From Pycnococcus provasolii (Eukaryota; Chlorophyta; Pseudoscourfieldiophyceae; Pseudoscourfieldiales; Pycnococcaceae): DNA of 64,000 bases. Position 1 is the first letter of the stretch. The number at the start of each line of letters is the position of its first letter. The stretch is from the NCBI GenBank assembly GCA_938743325.2, contig OW568888.1, positions 434,001-498,000 of the forward strand, written 5' to 3'. The notes beneath the pieces were generated by a model. That model was not told the DNA's origin, ran no database searches, and saw nothing but the letters and a program-made list of their open reading frames with translations. Below, piece after piece: positions 20,601-28,026 of this stretch. The position numbers and the translations under genes are program-made.

Positions 20601-23111
20601 TCGTACCACACAAGCGCGACGGCTATGTGCCTTGGCATGCCCCCCTCGGAGGTGCACTTGGCTCTTCGCGCATGTGGCGTTCCGTTCCTAGAAGAGAGTG
20701 GTGAGAATGATACGATTGCAAGATGGAACCCGACGCCGCCGCGCGCAGGTGCGGAATTGGAAGCCGTTTCCCTGCACTGCCTTCACTTCGTCGCACCGCT
20801 GCTGCTTTCTAAGCAGGCTGTGGAGTCGTTTGCCAGGGAAGGAAGCTGCGTCGGGAACAATGCTGTGGGAGAGGCTGCGGCGCGGAGATGGCACGCATGG
20901 CTCACCGCGGGAGTCACGCCATCTGACGAGTCGATCATCACTGCCGTGAGTGAGATGGATGAGTCCATGAAAAACGCGCGCGACAGGCTTCGCGATCGAC
21001 TGATTGCGTGCATGGCATCTGCTGACGCTGCGGCTGCCGATGCTGTTAAGCATCTTGCCTCGCTTGGTGTCCCACACCCGAGTGCCGAGCACGTGTTGCG
21101 TCACGTCCCGAAGTCAAATGCGCATGGCCCGATGGCATTTGCTGCCGCCACCGCGGCTGCTGCCGCCGTTTCTGCGGAGGGCGATTGCAACACACATGCG
21201 CGTTCGCCGCCTAAATATGGAAGTGGCAATGCCGGTGGCGGCGCTGTGCGACCAGTGTTTTCGAGAAGTGCCACTGGCGTCAATGGCAATGCTTCTCCCG
21301 TTTTCTCGCACCGAACGGAGGCGGAAGCCTTCGGTGCGTGGGGATTTCTTGACAGCCGATTTGTGCTTCGTTCGACATCCGAGCATGCGAACGGTGCAGT
21401 CGTGCTGCTTGGTGATCGCTACGAACTCTGTGGACGTGCCATGCCTGGTTTAGTCGACTTCTTTGAGCGTCAACTCGATGTCGCGGGACTTGCGGATCGC
21501 AAGCCACTGCCTGAGGCTGATGCCACCGCGCCGCCGATTGTGCAACCGAGTGATTTGAAAGAATCGGACATTGAAGCGCTGCGTTTGACGCTTGGCGATG
21601 ATCGTGCGGTGTCAACCGATTCGGCGTGTCGATGTCGTCATGGCACGGGTCATTCACAAGAAGATGTGATGGCCCTCCGTGGATCGCGTCCCATGCCACG
21701 CGTGCCAGATGCCGTCGTCTGGCCATCATCCGAAAAGCATGCCGAGTCTCTGTGCACACTCGCGGTCGAACACGGCTGGTGTTTGATTCCATTTGGTGGT
21801 GGCACCAATGTCACGCATGCACTTTGGTGTCCGCCAAAGGATGTTGACAGTCGCCCGATGGTCTGCGTTGACATGCGCCACATGTGCACCGTGCACTGGG
21901 TGAACAAAGACGACGGCTTGGCGCGTGTGGACGCAGGCATCGTTGGGAGGCACCTCGTGGAAAAGTTGCGCGCACACGGCATGACGCTCGGCCATGAGCC
22001 CGACAGCCTGGAGTTCTCAACGCTCGGTGGTTGGGTGGCAACGCGAGCGAGTGGTATGAAGCGCACGCGGTACGGAAATATCGAGGACATTGTTCGCTCT
22101 GTACGCATGATCACGCCACGCGGGATATTGTGGCAGCACCACGACTACCACGGGTTGGATAAGACGGCGCAGACGGCATTCGGGCGCACAAGCAGTGGGC
22201 TGGAACTCGCGCAACTTGCGCTCGGCTCTGAGGGTTGCCTTGGGCTGATCACGAGCGTCGTGATTAAGGTTCGTCCTCTGCCAGAGTGCGAGGAGTGCGA
22301 CGCCGTCGTATTCCCAGACTGGGGAACGGGCCTGCGTTTCTGCCGCGCGCTCGCCAGATGTGCGATTAGACCCGTGTCCACACGCCTCGTAGACAGCGAG
22401 CAATTCCGACTCGGTGCCGTGCTTCGCGGCGATGCAACGAGATCGTTGACGGGGTGGATGAAACATGTACTTTCGCGAGGCATGCTGGCTGCGCGCGGGA
22501 TTGACACCTCGCGGGCGGTTGCGGCCACACTTCTCTTCGAAGGCTCGCGTGCCGAGGTGGCTGCCCAGCGTGCATCCGCGCGTGCCGCGGCATCAGGACT
22601 TGGCGGCCTCTTCGCGGGCGAGGCGACGGGACGCGCGGGGTACAACCTTACATTTGCAATCGCGTACCTTCGCGACTTTGCATTGTCGCATCACGTGCTC
22701 GGAGAGAGCTTCGAGACATTCGTTCCGTGGAGTTTGATGAAGGAATGCGTCGCGCGCGTGAGACGCCGCATTGCCGCCGTACACGCGAAGCGCGGCTTGC
22801 CTGGCACGCCGCTCGTGAGTGCGAGGGTGACGCAGCTGTACGACGACGGCGGATGCGTGTACTTTTACCTCGCGACATGCATTGCCGGCGTCGGCGAACC
22901 GTCCGCGGCATTTGCGGAATTGGAACATGAAGCGCGCGAGGAGGTGCTGGCAAGTGGCGGAAGCCTGAGCCATCACCACGGCGTGGGGAAGCTGAGGGCG
23001 GACTTCGCCGTGCGATCATCGAGTGGTGTACTTTGCGACGCTGTCAAGAAGTTGAAAGAGGCTGTGGATCCAGAGAATGTTTTTGGCGTGCGAAATGGCC
23101 TATATACATGA
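17652..23111 (+). CDS. Trifunctional fusion: fatty acyl-CoA reductase, DHAP acyltransferase-like, alkyl-DHAP synthase
   Basis: One intronless 1819-residue frame from the ATG at 17652. After a Gly/Asn-rich start and a hydrophobic hairpin (about 98-140) come three enzymes. (1) Fatty acyl-CoA reductase, about 205-660: NAD(P) motif GATGFVG, active-site YxxxK in SYAFSK, and a FAR C-terminal domain. (2) PlsC-type acyltransferase, about 740-930: HX4D in THRSVLD, GAFFVKRQ, EGTRSR and VPLSISYER, the GNPAT pattern. (3) Alkyl-DHAP synthase, about 1250-1819: WGFLDSRF, FAD-binding IPFGGGTNV, EPDSLEFSTLGGWV, RASGMK, CVYFY and SLSHHHGVGKLR. Together these make fatty alcohol, acyl-DHAP and alkyl-DHAP, the entry to ether lipids. 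No PTS1 is present (C-terminus GLYT) and no clear PTS2. TGTAA follows the stop. FAR-acyltransferase fusion is known in Dictyostelium (FARAT, from memory). Confidence 0.93.
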   Translation: MCPPPGSGASPGVSTPANNGGGGGGTNNNNNNNNNSVGVRGGGGGAPPGGPRLWPPSAFAQMYAHTSVWLARTFAQTQKLAGIARVIKTKMQDNAKTYVSVAALALLLAYFRLVTIISWALQATFLLAVFVPLLASKLLAPVAAHRTTLLENADALARADETRRRHKATCDATPQASSCKTEQRTLRLDALRRFLPMPSAESSGQLSYFLTGATGFVGTCVLREILLHTDAAVTVLVRPKRGVSAAERLTALLNDAALADVPQQRRGDVKPLAGDATQPDFGLDEHDARALQSEMFTHVLHCAADVSFAMDLAEAARANITSSLQVQEYARHWRATMVYTSTAFVHGGACGSERAPLPCELFELSGGADPEQIYHSMLGSGALAAKVMRRLGFPNSYAFSKCIAEHLLLRDHATDVRIVRPAIVGPSWATPWPSWAGSKPSTLVAGGVLYLARRSSAWSLGPTNIPVIPVDVVARAVVVCSLDSREHAPRVFTAAWPSGCAPEDKNAKQLQKQTLWCDWARAVIQLGTLRNLVPFGRMHALLLHALGTEMVSRVRWTHGGFATLHRVLNRAPTELALRVLRRIRPKQAEQLAGALKLLDLPLLFHPFTARNFVFESSLSHRKLDGFDGEEYLAACCIAAIDSFLADPPRNLGLARADVRDWRSHELTPAQDSLCTLWRSMRTTLNAFAWSISQPLGNAAHRALGFALTLLFASLGMKLTVDVASFAEMARHLRRRCDGDASLSARPPVVVLAPTHRSVLDFLVVSYITFAIPELGLAMPHIAAAEEFGTLPVLGWLARAAGAFFVKRQGGGRADDGLAAHVSSLKARYRATRAADPPLTLEVFVEGTRSRDRRFGVPKKGFLRMLQDTGGEHVVVPLSISYERTPEQARFVGSGSGSAGIHLSTLLSALAAHMGLSHVAIRMLALARGKRSTTSTSTSMPTTSTRVGRVHVTAGCPVPLRVSDNAADVATAVVHEQMKLVHATSYHTSATAMCLGMPPSEVHLALRACGVPFLEESGENDTIARWNPTPPRAGAELEAVSLHCLHFVAPLLLSKQAVESFAREGSCVGNNAVGEAAARRWHAWLTAGVTPSDESIITAVSEMDESMKNARDRLRDRLIACMASADAAAADAVKHLASLGVPHPSAEHVLRHVPKSNAHGPMAFAAATAAAAAVSAEGDCNTHARSPPKYGSGNAGGGAVRPVFSRSATGVNGNASPVFSHRTEAEAFGAWGFLDSRFVLRSTSEHANGAVVLLGDRYELCGRAMPGLVDFFERQLDVAGLADRKPLPEADATAPPIVQPSDLKESDIEALRLTLGDDRAVSTDSACRCRHGTGHSQEDVMALRGSRPMPRVPDAVVWPSSEKHAESLCTLAVEHGWCLIPFGGGTNVTHALWCPPKDVDSRPMVCVDMRHMCTVHWVNKDDGLARVDAGIVGRHLVEKLRAHGMTLGHEPDSLEFSTLGGWVATRASGMKRTRYGNIEDIVRSVRMITPRGILWQHHDYHGLDKTAQTAFGRTSSGLELAQLALGSEGCLGLITSVVIKVRPLPECEECDAVVFPDWGTGLRFCRALARCAIRPVSTRLVDSEQFRLGAVLRGDATRSLTGWMKHVLSRGMLAARGIDTSRAVAATLLFEGSRAEVAAQRASARAAASGLGGLFAGEATGRAGYNLTFAIAYLRDFALSHHVLGESFETFVPWSLMKECVARVRRRIAAVHAKRGLPGTPLVSARVTQLYDDGGCVYFYLATCIAGVGEPSAAFAELEHEAREEVLASGGSLSHHHGVGKLRADFAVRSSSGVLCDAVKKLKEAVDPENVFGVRNGLYT

Positions 23112-23328
23112 TGTAACAACACGTAACTTTGACTGATTTGTTTTTTTCTTTGTCACTCGCCTCTATTACTCCTACAACAAGTGTCGCGTTCTGCACGATC
23201 AGAGAGCATTTCTTTTACAAACGAACAACTTCCTTAGCACATCATGTATGGTTAACCCTCGAATCTCGATGCAATGCTTTAGAGCACCCACACCTTCCAA
23301 GAATGACGCCGCTCAGTGCTCGTCGTCG

Positions 23329-23841
23329 TTAGACGATGATTATTCTTCCTCCATCATTTGATTCATTTCCACCACTTCGTGATCGATGTACCTGTCTGTT
23401 GGCTGAATGATGCGCGCCGGCCAGCGCTTCACGGAGCTCGTCGTAGTTCACGTTTTGCCCAAGTTCGTCGCGCACCCAGATGTCCTTGCCATAGTGTTCG
23501 ACGAGTGCTCGCCGGCTCATGTTGAAAGCCCAACTCATGCAATGAAGGTGATGCGCAGGCAACGACGACATCATCATCGCCGCCTCCGAGTTGGTTCCAG
23601 CCGCCTCCGACTTCGCGCAGGAACCGTGACGACGATGCAGCTCGACTACGACGTCGAGAAGGAGGAGGGAGAAGAAGAAGAGGAAGCTGACGACGGTGAT
23701 GCGGAAACGGCGGACGCTTGCCTCTGGAGCACCGCCGCGAAGCGCTGGTGTGCGTTGGCCTCCCGTGATTTGCTCGGGCGCTTGGTGAAAGAGGGCGTAG
23801 TGCAGATCCCGCACCCGCAATCATTGACAACTCCGGTTTGA
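23329..23841. other. Possible small coding region, strand unresolved
   Basis: Two frames compete. On the minus strand, 23329 to about 23585 encodes SWAFNMSRRALVEHYGKDIW and VRDELGQNVNYDELREALAG with gene-like codons, possibly ending at a splice donor near 23390. On the plus strand, ATG 23635 to TGA 23841 encodes an acidic segment and then LWSTAAKRWCALASRDLLGR. Neither matches a family I know. At least one is probably a real exon, given the base composition, but I cannot choose a model. Confidence 0.3.
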
Positions 23842-24029
23842 GGAGGAGGAGGAAGTCGTCGAGTGAGTTTTTTTTGATGCACAAACAACAAAGGATGGAC
23901 CCGAAGCGTTCAGTTTTTTTGTACTTTTTGTTTTTGTTGTTGTTAAACCCAATTAAACACCCAGCACCATTTGTCATCACCATCACAACAACACTTTTTG
24001 TTTTTTGTTGTTGCCCTATTCGTCGTGAT

Positions 24030-25340
24030 CTAGATGCCCTCCATCATCAGCTCGCGCGTGCTCTTGAGGTTGTTGCGCACAGTGGTGCTGATGGGGGCAA
24101 GCGGAAGCGTCGCGAACGGCTCCTCCAACTCAATGCCAATCTCGTCGACGCCCATGAGCGCGTATGAGAGAATGAAGACGGCCGGAACGACCGACCATCC
24201 CATCACAGGCGTCAATGTCAGAGGCAGCGAGCAGAGGAACATCATGAGCACGCGTCCGGTGTGACGCGTGTAGCTCTGCGGGATGGGCGTTTTCAGGATA
24301 CGCTCAGATCCTCCGAGGCATCCTCCAAGAATTTGGATGTACTTCTGCAGCTCCGTCGCGGCATCGAATGGCAGCTTCGCCTCCTCGATGAGCTTCTTGC
24401 ACGCGTCGGTCAAGAGAATCATGCAGATGAGAGGGCCGTGCGGGCAATCTTCCGTGAGGCGCTTGACGTCCTGCGCTCCCGCCTCTCCCATCGGCTTCAT
24501 CGCCTCGATGACTCTCGGGGTAGCCGTGTCCTTGTCCTCGGGAAGCGAGTGCTTTCCAAATCCAACGGTTCGTCCCTGGCGCAGGTGCGTCTTGAGAAGC
24601 CAGGCGAAGCACTCGGCGAGGCAGATCACGCGCATCGCGAGCATGCGCGTCGACGGCGTGCTGTACGTCGCGGCGACGCGTCCAACGTCACGCAGCGTGT
24701 TGAGCATGGTTCCCCAGAGGATGCGGCCTTCGACGAAGCGTCCGTATCCCGAGTTTGTGCGGAACACGAGCATGAAGGAGACGAGTCCGCCTCCGATGCT
24801 GAAGGGCAGCGCGTTGATGGGCTTGACTGGCCATCCAAGCAGGCACGTGGCGACGGCGATGGCGACGGGCAGCAGGCTCGGCACGAAGATGCGTTTGAAG
24901 ACGGTTGACGAGAAAACGTTGAAGAAGACGCGGAAGAAGCGCAGCGAGCTTCGGTGCCTTTCCCATGCGTTCTGGTCCATCACCTGCGACATGACGGTGG
25001 CGCTGCTCATGAGGTCGGTTCTCAGCGTCGGGTCCACCGCCTCGAGCGACTTGCGCGCATCGGACGCGAACACGCCACCGCCTCCGATCGCGTCACCTCC
25101 CGAGGATGCGAGAACGTCTTCGTCATCCATCGTGGTGTACACCACCTCCCCCCCGACGACCACCTGTTTTCCCGACGAGGCTACGAGGTTAGATGATCGA
25201 TCCTTCACGACAAGACCAGATCTCCTACTGGGAACAGCACGAGCCGAAGAGGAGGTGATGGAGCGGATGCCCGGTCCTCGACGAGCAAGAGGCGCCATAC
25301 GCTGGCACTTCTGACACTTCTGCACGGCCGACGAGAGCAT
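24030..25340 (-). CDS. Bestrophin-like anion channel, probably thylakoid (VCCN1 type)
   Basis: A 436-residue protein from the ATG at 25338-25340. An in-frame ATG at 25514 would add 58 residues, but that stretch lacks coding-like codons. The first 60 or so residues are Ser/Arg-rich and suit a plastid transit peptide. The bestrophin/UPF0187 core is clear: VFRTNSGYGRFVEGRILWG, IPQSYTRHTGRVL and ALMGVDEIGIELEEPFATLP, with four main hydrophobic segments. Plant and algal members conduct chloride or bicarbonate across thylakoid membranes and help tune proton motive force. Selectivity here is not readable. It diverges from the glycosyltransferase-like gene, with a telomere-like array between. Confidence 0.85.
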   Translation of the reverse strand: MLSSAVQKCQKCQRMAPLARRGPGIRSITSSSARAVPSRRSGLVVKDRSSNLVASSGKQVVVGGEVVYTTMDDEDVLASSGGDAIGGGGVFASDARKSLEAVDPTLRTDLMSSATVMSQVMDQNAWERHRSSLRFFRVFFNVFSSTVFKRIFVPSLLPVAIAVATCLLGWPVKPINALPFSIGGGLVSFMLVFRTNSGYGRFVEGRILWGTMLNTLRDVGRVAATYSTPSTRMLAMRVICLAECFAWLLKTHLRQGRTVGFGKHSLPEDKDTATPRVIEAMKPMGEAGAQDVKRLTEDCPHGPLICMILLTDACKKLIEEAKLPFDAATELQKYIQILGGCLGGSERILKTPIPQSYTRHTGRVLMMFLCSLPLTLTPVMGWSVVPAVFILSYALMGVDEIGIELEEPFATLPLAPISTTVRNNLKSTRELMMEGI

Positions 25341-26150
25341 GTCGAGACAAGGAGACTCCGGAATGGGGCGTCGGCAAGCTAAAACGGAACTGGTATCCCG
25401 GCCCCACTCCCTTCCGTCGGCCCTCCAAGTCCCAGGGGTTTCCTTCTGGAGAAGATTGGGATAAGATTCATATTCATCCGAGACGTTCCCAGGAGGGGGG
25501 GAGCGGGTTCCCATTCAGCATCGGAAAAATGGGAAAGGGGATCCTATGTAAACCCTAACAGTTGTTAGCTTGGCCTTCGCCTACCTACGATATCCGTAGC
25601 TCTGTACAGGATAGTCCTTAGTCTACCCTAGCTAGGAGGTGTTCCCGCTTCACCTTCCCGCTTCCTTCATGGCGCGATTTCATTTTCATGGGGCGCGATG
25701 TGTAACTTAAGGACTGCGTGATTAGGCCAGTCGTCCGTCCCTCGCAGGAGTCGAGGAGCTCCGCCTTCCAAAAGACCAAAAACCAATCAGGGTAAACAAA
25801 AACAAGAACCCGATTAGGGTAGAGGGTTCGGATGATTAGGGTTAGGGTTAGGGCTAGGGTTAGGGCGGCGTCTTCCACACGGTTCCACGTCGCAAGCGCA
25901 GACGCGGTGCAGATCGCGCAGAACTCCACATCTTTCTCGGGACGCGCAGCAAGAGCGTAAGCACCGCGTCGTCTGCGTGTGCGTGTGCGTGTGCGTGTGC
26001 GTGTGCGCTCTCATAAGAAGAAGAAGAGAAGAAGAAGAAGTCTGCGTGCTTGCTCTCGAGAGGCCTTTGCGAAACCCCGCGGCTTTGCTCTCTTGCTCCT
26101 ATACCGAGCACTCCTTCGAACGCCTTGTTCACTCCAACTTCTTCGGTGGG
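25341..26150. other. Upstream region between divergent bestrophin and glycosyltransferase genes
   Basis: About 0.8 kb, or 0.64 kb if the longer bestrophin start is used. It contains a TTAGGG-type array (25811-25866) and a GTGTGC microsatellite (25976-26007) followed by GAA-rich sequence. No independent gene is seen. Confidence 0.5.
25811..25866. repeat. TTAGGG-type array
   Basis: Four to five near-perfect TTAGGG units with flanking GGTTCGG and GGGCTAGGG variants, oriented G-rich on the strand of the downstream glycosyltransferase-like gene, 285 bp before its start. Confidence 0.85.
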
Positions 26151-27578
26151 ATGACTCCTCCTTCCACCTTAACAACGACGGCCTCAAGTGGCAGCCTCGG
26201 CCTCGGCCTCAGCTCTTCGTCTCATTTTACTCGTTCTTCTCGTTCTTCTGCGCTGCACCATCACCTCCTCCTCCTCCTCCTTCTGGTGTGCTCGTCCCCC
26301 CTTTCCTACGCTCTCCTCGACCACTCTCAGCACTGGATGGCAACCTTAACAGGATCGCAAAAATCGGCCGTGCCTCCCGACATGCTGTTCGTATCGGCGC
26401 AGCCAGACCACCCGTACATGGCCTGGGAAGCGGAGATCTACGGACACAACTTCCAGCGATTGGGAATACCGCCGCACCAGATCGTCATGCTCTTCGCCTT
26501 GTTGGACGGAAAGCCGCCGAGCGAATACATCAGGTGCCTCGCAAAAATATACCGCGTGCACTGGTACTACGACGACAGGCCGGGGCCAGACAAGCAGTAC
26601 ATACCTAGCCTGCGCCTCATGAACATGAGGAGGTTCTTCAAGGAGCACGACGACGAACTCAGGCATAAGCACGTCTTCTACCACGACGCCGACATCATAT
26701 TCCGACGACTTCCAGACTTCTACAAACTCACGAAGCTGCCGAAGGTTGTCATGAGCAACACCGCCGGATACCTCGGAGCGAACGTCGTCGACCGAACGGC
26801 CAAGGCATACGCCAAGGTGGACACGTCTGTGACAGAAACGACGCTCTTCGAGTCGATGTGCGAGAGCTTCAAGTGGCAGTGGGACGAGTGCCGTGACACC
26901 GTGCGACGCAACGACGGCGACGCCACCGGCGGCGCGCAGACGCTGTTTCAAAATCTCACGGACGCCAAGTGGTGGGAGGATGCGTACACGAACACGATGA
27001 CGATGTTCCACGACATGGGCAAGTTCGAGAGGGCGCACCCGAAGCAGTCGCCGGAGGGCGACCCGCAGTTTGGATGGAAGGCGGACATGTTCGGCGTTCT
27101 CTGGAGTCTGTGGAAAGCTGGCATTGACACGACGAGCGACAAGAGTCTCGACTTTTCGTGGCCGGTGTACGGCTACGACGACTACAAGAGCAAGAACATC
27201 CTGCACATGGCTGGGGTGACGGACGAGTGTCCGAAGGATGGGCCGTTCGCGAATGGCGAGTGCCGCTTCTACAAGGCGCGCTTCATCAACTCGAGCCCGC
27301 TCGACGCGCAGTGCAAGAATCGCAGCCACTTTGACTTCGTGTCGAAGACGAGCGCGAGCTTCGCTTATGTGCAGGAGATTATTGACTTGGTGGAGCACAG
27401 TACGATCACGGAGGAGGAGGAGGCGAAGGCGTTTACGTGCTTCGAGTGCCGCACGGGTGGGGACGAGCGCGCTCCGGCACCTCTGCACACATTCCCAGGC
27501 TGGAAGCCCGCCGGCGACGGCGAGGCGACGCCGCAGGGCGTTCCCGCCGGCGACGAGGACACCGCCGAGGAGCTGTAG
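26151..27578 (+). CDS. Glycosyltransferase-like type II Golgi protein
   Basis: A 475-residue protein from the ATG at 26151. A Ser-rich N-terminus precedes one hydrophobic segment (LLLLLLLVCSSPLSYALL), typical of a signal anchor. The lumenal part contains MLFVSAQPDHPYMAWEAEIY, then a DxD-bearing FYHDADIIFRRLPDFY and SNTAGYLGANVVD, a pattern seen in GT-A fold glycosyltransferases that bind nucleotide sugar through Mn2+. The C-terminus is acidic and Gly/Pro-rich. I cannot name the donor or acceptor. The DxD assignment is from pattern only; the secretory-pathway location is well supported by the anchor. A TGTAA occurs at about 27679. Confidence 0.65.
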   Translation: MTPPSTLTTTASSGSLGLGLSSSSHFTRSSRSSALHHHLLLLLLLVCSSPLSYALLDHSQHWMATLTGSQKSAVPPDMLFVSAQPDHPYMAWEAEIYGHNFQRLGIPPHQIVMLFALLDGKPPSEYIRCLAKIYRVHWYYDDRPGPDKQYIPSLRLMNMRRFFKEHDDELRHKHVFYHDADIIFRRLPDFYKLTKLPKVVMSNTAGYLGANVVDRTAKAYAKVDTSVTETTLFESMCESFKWQWDECRDTVRRNDGDATGGAQTLFQNLTDAKWWEDAYTNTMTMFHDMGKFERAHPKQSPEGDPQFGWKADMFGVLWSLWKAGIDTTSDKSLDFSWPVYGYDDYKSKNILHMAGVTDECPKDGPFANGECRFYKARFINSSPLDAQCKNRSHFDFVSKTSASFAYVQEIIDLVEHSTITEEEEAKAFTCFECRTGGDERAPAPLHTFPGWKPAGDGEATPQGVPAGDEDTAEEL

Positions 27579-28026
27579 GCGTACTATTAAAATGTTTAAT
27601 TGATCATTACTTATTTATTTAAATGCACGACAAGTTGTTTATTTTTTACTAATTCAAAATATAACATGTGTGCAGGCGTTGTAAGGGTGCTTATATGTGC
27701 GCCTAATAATGTTCTTTCGACTTCTCCCGTATATGTGTACACACGCATAGTACTAGGGTACTCTTACAAATAGGTGACGTGTCACGCACACGTACTGTAT
27801 GTATAAGACCTACTCTGCTGGACTCTTCCTGTCAAATATATTGTAAGGGGGCCATCATCAGTGCAGTTACGATAGGGTGCTCCGGTTAGGGTTAGGGTTA
27901 GGGAATCCTACCTCAGTTCGGGTTGTTCGCCTAGTCTATGATGTGAGTTCGGGGTTAGTTTTCGGGTTCGGGTTCGGAAAAACGTGTGGTTCTCGTCTCC
28001 CCTTATCTCTCACATCTATCTCCGCC
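27579..28026. other. Intergenic region with telomere-like array
   Basis: AT-rich 3' flank of the glycosyltransferase-like gene, then a TTAGGG run at 27884-27903 and TTCGGG/TTAG units at about 27919-27977, only 50 bp before the ABC transporter start. Confidence 0.55.

Noticed and set aside
24030-25514. Bestrophin start at 25514
   Set aside because: The extra 58 codons lack coding-type third positions, while the ATG at 25340 begins a transit-peptide-like stretch. Not excluded.
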